Shown one piece after another: positions 1 to 11,500 of a DNA stretch of 64,000 nucleotides. The translations under genes were made by a program, and so were the position numbers. Origin of the DNA: Prionace glauca (Eukaryota > Chordata > Chondrichthyes > Carcharhiniformes > Carcharhinidae); contig CM075760.1 of assembly GCA_037974335.1 (NCBI GenBank), positions 59,836,515-59,900,514 of the forward strand, in the 5' to 3' direction. The notes below the pieces were generated by a model. It searched no databases, had not been told where the DNA came from, and saw only the letters and a program-made list of their open reading frames with translations. Position 1 is the first letter of the stretch. Each line of letters begins with the position of its first letter.

Positions 1-2815
1 TTTTCAACCAACATACCAGGAGGGAGTTTGTCAAACGGTTTACTGAAATCCATATAGATGACATCAACGGCTCGTCCTTTGTTGACCGTTTTTGTCACCT
101 CCTCAAAAAATTCTACCAGATTCGTAAGGCAAGACTTCCCCTTTACAAAGCCATGCTGCGTATCCCTAATCAGATCGCAACGCGCGAATTGCTCATTCAT
201 CCTATCCCTAAGAATCCTCGGCATCAACTTGCCTACCACTGACGTCAAACTCACCGGCCTATAGTTACCCGGGTTATCCCTCCTACCCTTTTTAATCAAC
301 GGTACCACACTCGCTATCCTCCAGTCCTCGGGGACCTCACCTGTGTCCAAAGAAGAGACAAAGATTTGCGTCAGAGTCCCAGCAATTTCATCTCTCGCCT
401 CCCTAAGCAGCCGAGGATAAATGCCATCAGGCCCCGGAGATTTATCAGTTTTAATGCTACCTAAAAGCCCTAACACTTCTTCGCTCATAACAGATAGCTC
501 CTTCAATTGATCTACAGCTCCCTCGAAGACTGTACCAGACACCAAGCCCCTTTCCTTCGTGAATACTGACGCAAAGTATTCATTCAGGATCTCCCCCGCT
601 CCCTTGGACTCTAAGCACATTTCCCCTCTTCTGTCCCTGTGAAGACCGATTTTACCCCTAGGAACCCTTTTGTTCCTGACATAGGAGTAAAACGCCTTTG
701 GATTTTCCTTAATCCTACCTGCCAAAGCCATTTCATGCCCCCTTTTTGCCCTCCTAACTCCCCTTTTGAGATCCCTCCTACTCTCTCTGTATTCCTCCAT
801 CGCTCTCTCCATTCCCAGTTGTTTAGGCCTAACATACGCCTCTCTTTCTTCCTGACCAAGTCCTCAATATCTCTAATAATCCACGGCTCTCTAATCCTAC
901 CTTTCCCATCCTTCCTCTTAACCGGCACATGCCTTTCCTACAACCATTTCAGTTTTCCCTTGAAAGACTCTCACATGCCTAACGTGGACTTGCCCTCCAA
1001 CAGCCTATCCCAGTCTGTTTCCCTAAACTCCTGCCTAATCCGGCTGTACCCAGCCTTCCCCCATTTAGCACCCTCCGCTTAGGGCAGCACTCATCTTCTT
1101 CCATTAGTATTCTAAAGTAGACAGAGTTGTGGTCACTGTTAGCCACATGTTCACCTACTGCAACCTCAACCACCTGACCCTGCCCATTGCCCAGAACTAA
1201 ATCCAGTATAGCCTCCTCTCTAGTAGGGCTATCTAAATACTGTTCCAAGGACCCTTCCAGTACACGTCTTACGAATTCCTCTCCGTCCGAACCCCCAGCT
1301 ATAGGCACCTTCCAATCCACCCCAGGGAGATTAAAATCTCCCACTACAACAACCCTGTTCTTCCTACACTTATCCAAAATGTCTCTACATATACCCTCTT
1401 CCACTGCCCGCGAGCTGTCGGGCGCTCTGTAGAACACCCCTAGCACAGTAATCGCTCCCTTCCTGTTCCTTCACTCCACCCACAGAGACTCAATTCCTAA
1501 CCCCTCTGTATTATCCTCCCACTGCACCACTGTGATGTGCTCCCTAACTAACAGCGCCACTCCCCCTCCTCTTTTCGACCCTCCTCTGTCGTGCCTAAAA
1601 CACTTATACCCAGGAATATTTAGCTGCCAGTCCTGCCCTTCCTTTAATCACGTCTCCGTCACTGCCACCACATCTAAATTCCTCGTGAACATTAAGGCCT
1701 TAAGTTCATCCGCTTTACCCGCCACTCTCCTCGCATTAAAACAGATGCACGGAAGACCGACAGGCCCACTTGATCGTCCTTCTCCTGGGAGATTTTCCTA
1801 TCATCTAGACTTACCCTGTTACCCAGCTCACTCCCAATCCCAGTGCCTACTGAGCTATCTGTCTCCTCCCCACCCGCCCCCTTCCATATTAGTTTAAACC
1901 CTGCCGAAACACTCCAGCTAACCTCCCAGCTAAAATATGTGTGCTCTTCCCATTTAAATGTTCCCCACTCCACTTGTACAGGTGCCCTTCCCGCACAAAG
2001 GCTTCCCAATGGTCTACAAAACTGAAACCCTCTGTCTTGCACCAATCCCTGAGCCACGCGTTCAGCTGTAGGATCTCACTATTCTTAGCTCTGCTGTTAC
2101 TGGGCACTGGCAGCAGCCCAGAGAATTCCACCCTGGAGGCCCTGCACTTCAGCCTGGCCCCCAACTCAGTAAACTGCCTACGTATATCCCCCCTGCTCTT
2201 CCTTCCTACGTCCTTCTCCCCTATGTGTATAATTACATCAGCCTGGGTCCCTTCGCCCTTCAAAATTCCCTCTACCCTCTCTGAAACATCCTGTACCCCT
2301 GCTCCAGGGAGGCAGACTACCATCCTGGAGTCCCGCTTTTGCCCACGGAACTACCTATCAATTCCTTTAACCCTCACATCCCCCAGAACTATCTGACATC
2401 TAGCCCCCTTCCTTCCCTCTGAGGCATTCTGGTCTTCCTCTCTTGCCCTTTCTACTCCAGTTATCGCCTTACCCCTGATATGTTGGGAGACTACCTCTGG
2501 GGTGGTCTTAGTACCATTACTCTTCTTTTCCCCTTTCCTAACAGTAACCCACCCATTGCACCCCCCCCCCCCCCCCCCCCCCCGCCAAGGCACTGGGATC
2601 TCCACGTGACCATGGTTCCTATCCATTATTGCCTCATTCTCCCTGATTAGAAATAAATCTTCCAGACGTAGATCCAATTGCCTAACCCGGGCCCTCAAAC
2701 GCTGCAACTCCAGACATTTGGTGCAGATGTGGACTTTCGGGAGACGCGTTGTCTCCAGGAACTCCCACATATTGCACCTAATGCAGCTGACGCGTCTCCC
2801 CAAGGATTCTGCCAT
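1..2815 (-). mobile_element. CR1-like LINE with ORF1 (zinc-knuckle and esterase) and ORF2 (endonuclease, start of RT), cut by the left edge
   Basis: The minus strand reads as a non-LTR retrotransposon. ORF1 begins at 2815 with a CX2C-X15-CX2C cysteine pair (SCIRC and ICTKC), then a Leu/Arg-rich helical stretch. About 2323-1889 is an SGNH-type esterase region (VCLPGAGVQDV, later DHWEAF and LAGRL). ORF2 follows: an endonuclease part at 1446-979 (VVVGDFNLPGVDW, NSDHNSVYF), a linker at 928-611, and the first RT blocks to base 1, where the antisense of a Y/F-rich RT block runs off the window. Reading is broken by frameshifts and stops, so this is an old copy. A poly-C run lies inside ORF1 at 2559-2583. 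The family call rests on the order esterase-ORF1, EN, RT, which is typical of the CR1 clade. Confidence 0.85.
2559..2583. repeat. poly-C/poly-G tract
   Basis: An uninterrupted run of about 25 C inside the ORF1 part of the antisense LINE (a glycine run if read as protein). It is probably slippage expansion, and its true length is uncertain in any assembly. Confidence 0.9.
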
Positions 2816-3795
2816 TTACCTGACCACCCTTAGAGTTATGGACACAGAAATGGAAAAGAGGAAAAAATTGACTGTCAACTGTTCTCAAAGACAACTGGAG
2901 ATGGACAATAAACGCCAATGTTTTCATGAATGAATAAAAATGCTGTGTGTCAGGAGTCACATGAAAGCCAGACGGTGTCAAATCCGCAGATTTTCTTTCT
3001 TAAAGCGGGGCAGCAAGTGTTTTCACTTGAGTGGATTGGGGACTTGGGATGGTGTTACACGAGGAAAGATCGGACAGAGTCCATTGGAGTGCAGAAGACA
3101 GAGTGATGATTTTTTGAAACATATATGACCCTTTGGGGGAGGATGTGGGGGGAGGTGGGGGGGTCGGAGGGGTGATGAGGGCAGTGGTGTGGAAGCTGAT
3201 GGAATGTTTAACCTTTGCCGGACAGATAGGAAAGAGGGCGAAGAAAAGAACTGTTTCATTGTTCAGAGGCTGTATGCCTTTGAAACTGTCTTCATGCAGA
3301 AATCTCCTGCAGCTTCAGTCGCTGGGAAAGTCTCTGAAAAGATTCATGCTTGTCGACAGTTGGCAACATCTGGCCTCTCACTCCTCCGCCCCCCCCGCCC
3401 TGCCTAACTGCCATCTCGCTGCTGGAGTTTCCAGTCCCGGGTGATTGAACCACAAGCTCTGGTCTTTGAGCAAACTGAGAGGCTCAGCGACCTCTTGACT
3501 GAAACCGCACGCTCGGCCCACTTCCTGCTGCCGTTGGTCTCCTTGCCAACCAGACCCTGATTCCCCCAATCAGCAGTGAACACATGTATCATTACATCTC
3601 AGCAATTTTTATCAAAAAAAGCAACCCAAAGTCGATTAACCCTCTGCTGCCAAGGAGAAAATGAATATCAACATCTGATAGGAAATTCAGAGCACGAAGT
3701 TTGAGACTGAGAAGTGTAATTTGTGTCACTCTTATTAAAGAGCTGGATCATTCAGCTTAAAATACCAAATACAGGTTGATCAGTCACACTAAAGT
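2816..3795. other. No recognised gene
   Basis: Lies between the 5' end of the LINE and the next SINE. It contains a G-rich tract near 3130-3180 and a C-rich tract near 3385-3400. Short open frames exist on both strands but show no family motif and overlap each other, so I assign no coding function. Confidence 0.5.
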
Positions 3796-3834
3796 TTGAT
3801 GTGTTGCTGTGGGGAACGGTCTCTGGCCAAGTCA

Positions 3835-4170
3835 TCCAGAGTCCTAGGCACGGTGGTTAGCTCTGCAGAGCCAGAGACACGGGTTCGATTCCAGCCTTGG
3901 GCGGCTGCCTGCACTGAATTTGCACGTTCTCCCCATGTCTGCGTGGATTTCATCCGGGTGCTCTGGACTCCCTCAGTCCAAGGATGTGCAGGTTGGGTGA
4001 ATTGGTCATGCCAAATGCACCTTTGTGTCCCACCGATGTGCGGGCGAGGCGAATTGATCGTGGGCAGAGGGGAGGTCTGGGTTGATTTCTCTTTTGGAGA
4101 GACAGTGCAGACTCGGTGGACCGAATGGCCTCTTTCTGCAATGTATAGTTTCTACGAATCTATTATTGTA
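3835..4170 (+). mobile_element. tRNA-derived SINE (type 1)
   Basis: Starts with a tRNA-like head: an A-box-like GGTTAGCTCTGC and a B-box-like GGTTCGATTCC near 3885, followed by a unique body (CACGTTCTCCCC, GCGTGGATTT, a tract related to CACAGTCCAAGGATGTGC). The same body recurs in the window near 9.9, 24.2, 29.7, 42.75, 44.2, 49.3, 59.5 and 60.1 kb. Elasmobranch HE1 SINEs are built this way, but I cannot confirm the name without a library. Confidence 0.75.
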
Positions 4171-4279
4171 TTCCACGGTAAACACGGGCACAAAACCCAT
4201 TACAATAAATTGTTCCTCCCTCCTCCTCCAGGGGTGTTGTAACAGCATGGCGATTAATCCAGAAAGCAATGGGTAATGC

Positions 4280-4610
4280 TTCGGGCACATATGAGGATTG
4301 AATTCTTGCCATGCCAGTGGGAGAAATCTAAATTCAATAAAAGCAATCTGGAATTCAACAATCTAACCATGAGTCAATTGTTGTTAAAACCCATCTGGTT
4401 CACTACATGGGACTTCAAGTACCAACAGCGTGGTCAATGGAAGCCACGTGGTTCAATGGTGATTCGGCATGGGAAATACATTCTGGCCCTGTCGACAATG
4501 CACGTAACAATGATTGAAGTAACAAATACATTGTATGTGGGAGGCACTGGCTTGGCTAACATTTATACCCATCCCAAATGGCCCTAATTACCACTGCTAC
4601 CAATGTAGTT
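4280..4610 (+). mobile_element. SINE (type 2) fragment
   Basis: Contains AAATTCAATAAAAGC, TCTGGAATTCAACAATCTAACCATGA and ACCCATCTGGTTCACTA-like stretches shared with other copies at 11.33, 20.6, 22.26, 32.6, 34.08, 38.5 and 39.9 kb. The tRNA-like head is lost in this copy and the tail is decayed. Confidence 0.6.
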
Positions 4611-4859
4611 AAATCAGGCGCAGGAGCAGACTTTATCTTTAGGTGTTTGGAACAATTCGGGATTTTTCTCGCTTTCCTGGTGGGGTTAGCTCCTCAATTT
4701 CGTCATTCCTATTAGGAGGCTTCCCCTCTTCCATTACCTTAACTCCCATTATTTTCTGTTGTTCTATTTTTAGGCAGGTGGGGGGGAGGGGGAGGGGAGG
4801 ATGGGGTGGAGACGCCAGAATAATGGTAAGACCCCTAAAAGAAAAAGTGTTTCTGAATG

Positions 4860-5800
4860 GAGGCTGTGAGAAGTGGTATTCATCAGGGATCAGTACTAGG
4901 ACCTTTGACGTTTGCAATATGCATAACTGATTTGGAGGAAAATGCAACAGGATTGATTAGTACACTTGCAGACAGAACAAAGGCTAGTAGATTTGCGTAT
5001 TGGTAAATTTGTGGATAACAATGAGAACCATCAGAGGATACAGCAGGGTATAGATCTGTTAGAGACTTGGACAAAGAGATGGCAGATGGACCTTAAGCCA
5101 GACAAATGTGAGATAATACATTTTGGAAGGTCTAATACAGATAGGGAAAATACAAAAATGGCAGCACTTGTAAGAGTATTGATAGGCAGAGGGATCCGGG
5201 TGTACAGGTACACAGGTCACTGAAAGTGGCAACGTATTTGGGAAAGGCAGATAAGAAGGCATACGACGTGCTTGTCTTCATCAGCTGGGGCATTGAGTTT
5301 AAAAATTGGCAAGTCATGTTGCAGATTTATAGAAACTTAGTTAGGCCGCACTTGGAACAACGTGTTCAATTTTGGTATCTACACTACCAGAAAGATGTGG
5401 AGGCTTTGGAGACGGTACACAAAAGATTTATCAGATGTTGCCTTTTATGGAGGGCATTAGCAATGAGGAGAGGTTGGAGAAACTTGTGTTGTTCTCCCTG
5501 GAACAACGGAGGTTGTTGGGTGACCTGAACAAAGTGTACAAGATTATGAGAGGCATGGACAGAGTGGATAGTCAGCTTTTCCGCAGGGTGGAAGACTCAA
5601 TTACTCGAGGGCATACTTTTAAGGTGCGATGGGCAAAGTTTAAAGGAGATGTACGAAGCAAATTTTTCACACAGAAGATAGTGGGTGCCTGGAACTCGCT
5701 GCCAGGGGAAATAGTGGAAGCAGATACAATAGTGACTTTTAAGGGGCGACTGGGCAATACTGTATAGAATGGAAATAGAGGGATATGGTTCCTGGAAGGA
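4860..5800 (+). mobile_element. CR1-like LINE, 3' half (RT thumb and C-terminal tail)
   Basis: The plus strand reads as the C-terminal part of a CR1-like ORF2: LDLxxWTKRWQMDLKPDKCE with IHFGR near 5060-5130, RNLVRPHLEQRVQFW near 5330, then LFSLEQRRLLGDLNKVYKIM and FFTQKIVGAWNSLPGE near 5500-5710. It is frameshifted several times and 5'-truncated. A run of G at 5845-5875 follows the tail. Confidence 0.8.
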
Positions 5801-5879
5801 TATGGAATTTTAGTTCAGTTGGGCAGCAAGCTTTGGGGGAAGGGGGTGTTGGGGGGCGGGGGGGGGGGGGGAGGTGGGA

Positions 5880-7860
5880 GGAAGTTCCTCTTTCTGTGCT
5901 ATAATTTTCTTTGTTCTTTAAACTGGAATGGCCATCGAGCGAATGAACCTCAGCCCTGAGACCAGGAGCTTCAAACCTGCGGACTTTCAATTGTTAGACT
6001 TCAAAAAACAAATTGGCTCCAATTGGTGGGATCTGCCATGGGGAGCTGGTATCCTCACGATGGGCCGAGTGGCCTCCATTTGTGCTGCGTGACGACAAGT
6101 ACGCTCTGTTGACCAAACCAAATGCATGTTTTGCCATCGCATTAACAAAGAGACAGAAGACACCCTTCATTAAAGATTGCAAATTTATTCAATATTAATT
6201 GCAATGCATATAACAAAAGAAGAAGGTGATAGATACGCATAAAACTGTGATTAACGAAGCAGGAGCCCTTAAGACAGAGGAGCAGAAGTGGACCATTCAG
6301 CCCACCGGGTCTGCCTGGCCTTTTAATGAAGTCATGGCTGGTTTGATATTATCCTCAACTCCACTTCACCATTTTATCCCCATAAGTCTCGCTTCCCCTG
6401 CCTAACCGGACGATCTTAAACGTGTATGAGCGTCCCATTTCTGAAATAACCTGAGAGCACTGTGTATCAGATAGATTGATTTTAGGCTAAGCTAATGGAG
6501 AAATGTTCAAAAACTCCTGCTCATCTTACTTGTGAAAACCCGTGTAATGATAAAACTCTACATAGTGGCGGGTGGTGTCTCCATTATCTCTAAGGGCCCG
6601 GATGTACAGGCTGGGGTGGCACTGGCAGAAAACTCTGGAGTCCAAGATTAAGCATGGGAGCGAGAACATCACCTTGGCTGCAGTCTAAAAGCGGGTGGCA
6701 TCCCAGTAGCCGCCTGATTTTCGCTCTGATCGACTTCCTTTGATTCAGAGAAGTAACTCCAGGCAGTCAAACTTACCCTTCCCTCCACTTGCTCTTGAAA
6801 TACTAACAAAGGAACGCAGATTGACTAAAACTGAATGGATCAGGTCGGGGTCATTTCCCTGCTTCCCTTTTCGCCATTCAAATCGAACTACTGAGTTATC
6901 GAGTCTGATGAAAATCCGATCAGACCCTTGCTGATTAAGTGTATCTTCCGCTCTTAAATTGCATGCAATAAAAATACAATGTTCAAAATAACTATCTAAA
7001 TAAAATAACCAAAAGGGAAAGATGAGGTTCCATTAGCTAGATTGCCCTGTAAAGGGGCTGGTACTGTCACTATGGGCTGAGTGGCTGCTTTCTCTGCAAT
7101 AGGATTCTGCTATTTTAAGCAAAGATTATAAAAATCGAAGATCTACATATCCTAAAATTGAAAATGCTGTTTTCAAAAATGTGTCCGACACTAATGCAGG
7201 CAGAAACCATATAAATGTAAGCTCCACGCTGTTGCTAAAATACATAATTGAAATGTTTGTGTCGCATTAGCAGGAGAAATCATGCAGAACCACGAGTTTC
7301 AAATCAAAACAACAGTGGGAAAAAGTTACCGAAATGAGGATCTTTAAAATTAAGCCGCCATTTAATACAAGCGAGATTGAATTGCTTGAAGTGGAATCTG
7401 TGATCAGAACGAGTCTGAATTTTAATGCCCCGTCAATGAGTTCACACCTGAATCCATTTCATCCTCCAACGAAGTTCTGTTTGGAATGAAAGGAGCAACA
7501 GTGGTAGTATGTCAAAGATGAGCAAGCAAAGAACACGTTTTATCTTTAGGGTCTCCATTAATATTCTCGTAAACCAATGCAAGTGCACAAGAACCCCTAC
7601 AGTGCAGAAGGATGCGATTTGGCTGATAGAGTCTCTCTGAAAGAGCCTCACAGCTCAAGACCAGGGGATGGGCTAAAAGGCCCATGAGGTGTGAGGGAGC
7701 AGGAAGGGGACAAAGAGAGAGAGGCGACGGCTGAGAGCAGAGAGGGGGATCAGTGAGCACCAACCGACTGAGTTTTAAAAATATATTGTCCGACTCTCCG
7801 TAAGAGCCACACAGCTCAAGACTAGGGGATGGGCGTAAAAGGCGAGACTAGTCAGTGACA
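5880..7860. other. Mostly unassigned; LINE 3' tail near 6270-6510
   Basis: 6270-6510 resembles the antisense 3' end of a CR1-like LINE (AGCAGAAGTGGACCATTCAG, then TCATGGCTGG). The rest has no motif that I recognise. As TRDC is transcribed leftwards and its last coding exon ends in a splice donor, the TRDC 3' untranslated exon must lie somewhere in this stretch or just right of it, but I cannot place it. Confidence 0.45.
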
Positions 7861-7863
7861 CCC

Positions 7864-8230
7864 ATAATCAAACACAAATGATTATGTCTTGTGCTTGGTG
7901 CAGAGGATTTGGGGGATTAAGAGATACGTTATTCAGCACAGGATTCCCAATCTCCGACATGCTCTTGCAGCTAAAGCGCTTATATGGATAGTCCAGTCCA
8001 GTTTCTGAGGAACGTTAACCCTCAGGATGTTGATAGTGAGAGTTGACCTGAAAGAAGTCTACAAGATTATGAGAGGCATGGACAGAATGGATAGTCAGAA
8101 GCTTTTTCCCAGGGTGGAAGAGTCAGTTACCAGGGGGCATAGGTTTCAGGTGCGAAGGGCAAAGTTTAATGCAGATGTACAAGGCATATTTTTTACTCAG
8201 GAGAGGTTTAAGAAGTCAAGGCTGCGATTG
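7864..8230. mobile_element. Composite of two LINE relics
   Basis: 7864-8035 matches 10318-10480 closely (GATTATGTCTTGTGxxTGGTGCAGAGGATTTGG) and belongs to the antisense Jockey/CR1-like LINE described at 9.46 kb. From 8036 a plus-strand CR1-like tail is attached (MRGMDRMDSQKLFPRV). The same junction occurs at 10.48 kb, so the two sites are related by duplication or share an older composite. Confidence 0.65.
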
Positions 8231-8416
8231 GGAGCGGGGGTTGGGGGGAGCGGGATGAAACACGATGAGGATGGAGCAGGGGAATAAGATTTCGTTTGTC
8301 TAAATGCATCCAAGTTAATATTCACTCCGCGGGTTAGCTTCAGCGCCTGCCACAGTGGCCTCGCGAGATGCCGTCACTTTGTCTTTCCGGGCACGCATTT
8401 AGGAGACTGTCCTTAC

Positions 8417-8527
8417 CTCAAAATAGCCATACCCTGGCCGTCATCATGACATTGAAGGCAATGCTCTTGAAAAACAAAATCCTGAGCCCCATCACCGTCA
8501 AAGACAAGAAGTTCGCCCTCATTCGAT
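8417..8527 (-). CDS. TRDC: TRDC exon 3: transmembrane segment and stop
   Basis: 111 bp after acceptor TTTTGGCAG. It reads DRMRANFLSLTVMGLRILFF, then KSIAFNVMMTARVWLF and stop. Arg and Lys about five residues apart inside the membrane helix are the conserved CD3-docking pair. One base after the stop comes a strong donor (TGAG/GTAAGG), so the 3' UTR is on a separate exon, as in mammalian TRDC and TRAC. Confidence 0.93.
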
Positions 8528-11500
8528 CTGCCAAAATAAGAGAAAAAAATGATAGATCTGGTGTAATGCATATATCATGTGGAATTGATAAACAACTGTA
8601 CACCGCTAATGTGATTTTTTTTTCATTATCTAACTGCTTGACTTTCGTCCGTCTGTCCATCCCTGTCCCTCCGTCAGTCTGCCGGCCCGCCTGCCTGTCT
8701 ATCTGTCTTCATCTCTCCTTCACTCTGAATTTCTCTCTCTCCAACCCCCTGCCCCCTCTCTTTCCCTGGATTTATATATCTCTCTCCCTCACTCTGTGTG
8801 ACAATTTATCTTTCTCCCCATCTCACTATATGTTTATCATTTGATCTCCGGGTCTGTATCCGGGCATATTTGTCCACTTATTAATCTATTTGCAAATGTT
8901 TTACTTTTGATAAATGTTGAATAAAACACATACCGTTTTCTGTGTCACTTAATTCTGTCGAGGAATCATTTCGGCTTGTGAGGCATTGAGGTTCATCTGC
9001 AAGGGCAATAAAGACATTTGACTTATTCAGTGAGCTCGTGACATTACTGTAACCATGTTTGCTCTCAATATCACTTCGAATAATGTTGTTGTCATAATCA
9101 ATAGCCACGAACAAAGTAAGAATCAAACAGCACGATTGGACTTGTTCACTTGATTATTCACAATGGGGAAACATTGGTAGCTCTGCCATTTAGTTCGGCA
9201 AATCAAAGAGTGCAGGCTCGATTACCCAACAGGAATTAAACCCCAGAATCCAGACCATTCCACCGGTGCAGTATTTCACTGTTTTCCGAAGAAGTCGTGA
9301 AACCGAGGCCTGATTTCAGCTCTGCAGTGGATTAATGATGTCTGGGCATTTCTCCAAAGGAGCGGGATTCTCCTATATCCTGGTTAGTATTTCATACTTT
9401 CCTAAATTCGTTGATGAACCAGCAGCTGCCGGTCCTGGACACTGCCCTGAATTGTAATAGTCAGCTTTTATTATTTTTATTAATTTACGGAATGTGGACA
9501 TCGCTGGCAAGTCAGCATTTATTGCCAATCCCTAATTGCCACCTTCAGAAGATGGTTGTGAATTCCCTGCTTGAACCTCAGCAGTCTGTAAGGTGTACGT
9601 ACACACATAGTGCTGTTAGGGAAGACGTTCCACCATTTTGACCCAGCGACAGTGAAGGGACTGCCGAAACATTTCCAAGTCAGGATGCTGAGTGACTTGG
9701 AGGGGAACTTATAATAATGGTGTTCCCAGGTATCTGCTGCCCTTGTCCTCCGAGATGATAACGGCCATGAGTTTGGATGATTCAGCCGAAGGAGACTTGG
9801 AGAGTTACTGCTGTGTATCCTGTGGATGGTGCACACTGCTGCCATTGTGCTTGGGTGGTGGAAGAAGTGGATGTTTGTGAATAGAGTACTTAATGCTAGA
9901 GCAGCACAGTGGCACAGTGATTAGTACTGCGGCCAACCAACACCCACCCCTCCCTGCCACAGCGTCAGGGACCTGGGTTCGATTCCCGGCTTGGGTGACT
10001 GTCTGTGCAGAGTCTACACGTTTTCCCCGTGTCAGTGTGGGTTTGATCCAGGTGCTCCGGTTTCCCCCCACAGTCAGAAAGATGTGCTGGTTAGATGCAT
10101 TGGCCGTGCTAAATTATCCCTCAGTGCACCCGAACAGGCGCAGAGTGTGGCGACTAGAGGATTTTCACAGTAATGTCATTGCAGTTTAACGTAAGCCTGC
10201 TTGTGACACTAATAAATAAACTTTTAAACAACTGGAGCTGCTTTGCCCTAGGTCGTGTCAAATTTCTGTGTGTTGTTGGAGCTGCACTCATCCAGGCAAA
10301 TGGCGAATACACTACCACACTCATGATTATGTCTTGTGGATGGTGCAGAGGATTTGGGGAATTAGGAGATACGTTATTCACCACAGGGTTCCCGATCTCC
10401 GACATGCTCTTCCAGTCTCTGCACTTATATGGATAGTACAGTCCAGTTTCTGAGCAACCTTAAACCGCAGGATGTTCATAGTGGGGGTTGACCTGATAGA
10501 AGTCTACAAGATTATGAGAGGTATGTATAATTGGATAGTCAGAAGCTTTTTCCCAGGGTGGAAGAGTGAATTACTGGGAAGCATCGGTTTAAGGTGCGAG
10601 GAGGAAGCTTTAACAGAGATGTACGAGGCAGGTTTTTTACATATAGGGTGATGGATACCTGGAACTCGTTGCCGGGAGTGGTAGTGGAAGCAGATACGGT
10701 AGTGAGTTTTAAGGAGTGTCTGGACAAATACATGAATAGAATGGGAATAGAGAGGTATGGTCCCCGGAAGCGTAGGGGGTTTTAGTTAAGTCGGGTAGCA
10801 TGGCCGCTGCAGGCTTGGGGGGCCGAAGGGCCCATTCCTGTGCTGTAATTGTCTTTGTTCTTTGCTCTTTGTTTCAGTCATGGTAATACTATTAATTGTC
10901 AAGAGCCGATTGTTAGCTTTTTTACCTGTTGGAGTTGGTCATTGCCTGGAACATGTGTGGCGCAAATGTTATTTGCAGCTTGCCAGCCAAAGCCTAGATA
11001 TTGTCCAGCTAGCTATTGTAATGCACTAGTTCAAGATCTGAGGTGGCTTGAATGGTGCTGAACATTGTTCAGTCATCAGCGAACATCCCAACTTCTGACC
11101 TTATGATGGATTGAAAGTGATTGATGAAATAACTGAAGCTGGTTAGGTCTGAGACACTGAGGAAATCCTGCAATGAAGTCCTGAGGCTAAAATAAATGAC
11201 CTTTAATCATTAGTCAGCTAATCTTTCAAAAAAGACTACCTTTTGAGTGACGATGACACAAGAGTCCTTCAGTCGTTAAAAGGATGGATTATACTTTGGT
11301 GAACGTTCTTCCTATCATAAAACATTCTCGGAGGAGGCAGTGGCTCAGTGGCATTATCGCTGGGCTAACAATCCAGCGACCCAGGATACTGATCTGGGTA
11401 TTGTAGATGTGAAACTTGAATATTTCTTAAAAATGGAATTAAAAGTCTAATGATGACCGTGAAACCATTGCTGATTATCATTAAAACTCATCTGGTTCAC

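Larger units (their letters stand above)
9460..11215 (-). mobile_element. Old Jockey/CR1-like LINE relic (antisense), with two insertions
   Basis: The plus strand shows the antisense of a LINE RT and C-terminal region: GTCAGCATTTATTGCCAATC at 9510, the wall around 9700-9890, then 10228-10480 and 10862-11215 (GGTCATTGCCTGGAACATGT, GAACATTGTTCAGTCATCAG, ACTTCTGACCTTATGATGGA). On the minus strand a SPFAWMSAAPTT block near 10310 is a typical RT thumb motif. The element is split by a SINE at 9893-10225 and by a CR1-like fragment at 10480-10862, and lies within TRDC intron 1. Highly decayed. Confidence 0.65.

Noticed and set aside
8368-8844. 158-codon plus-strand frame over TRDC exon 3
   Set aside because: It is antisense to the transmembrane exon and then runs through pyrimidine-rich sequence; no motif.
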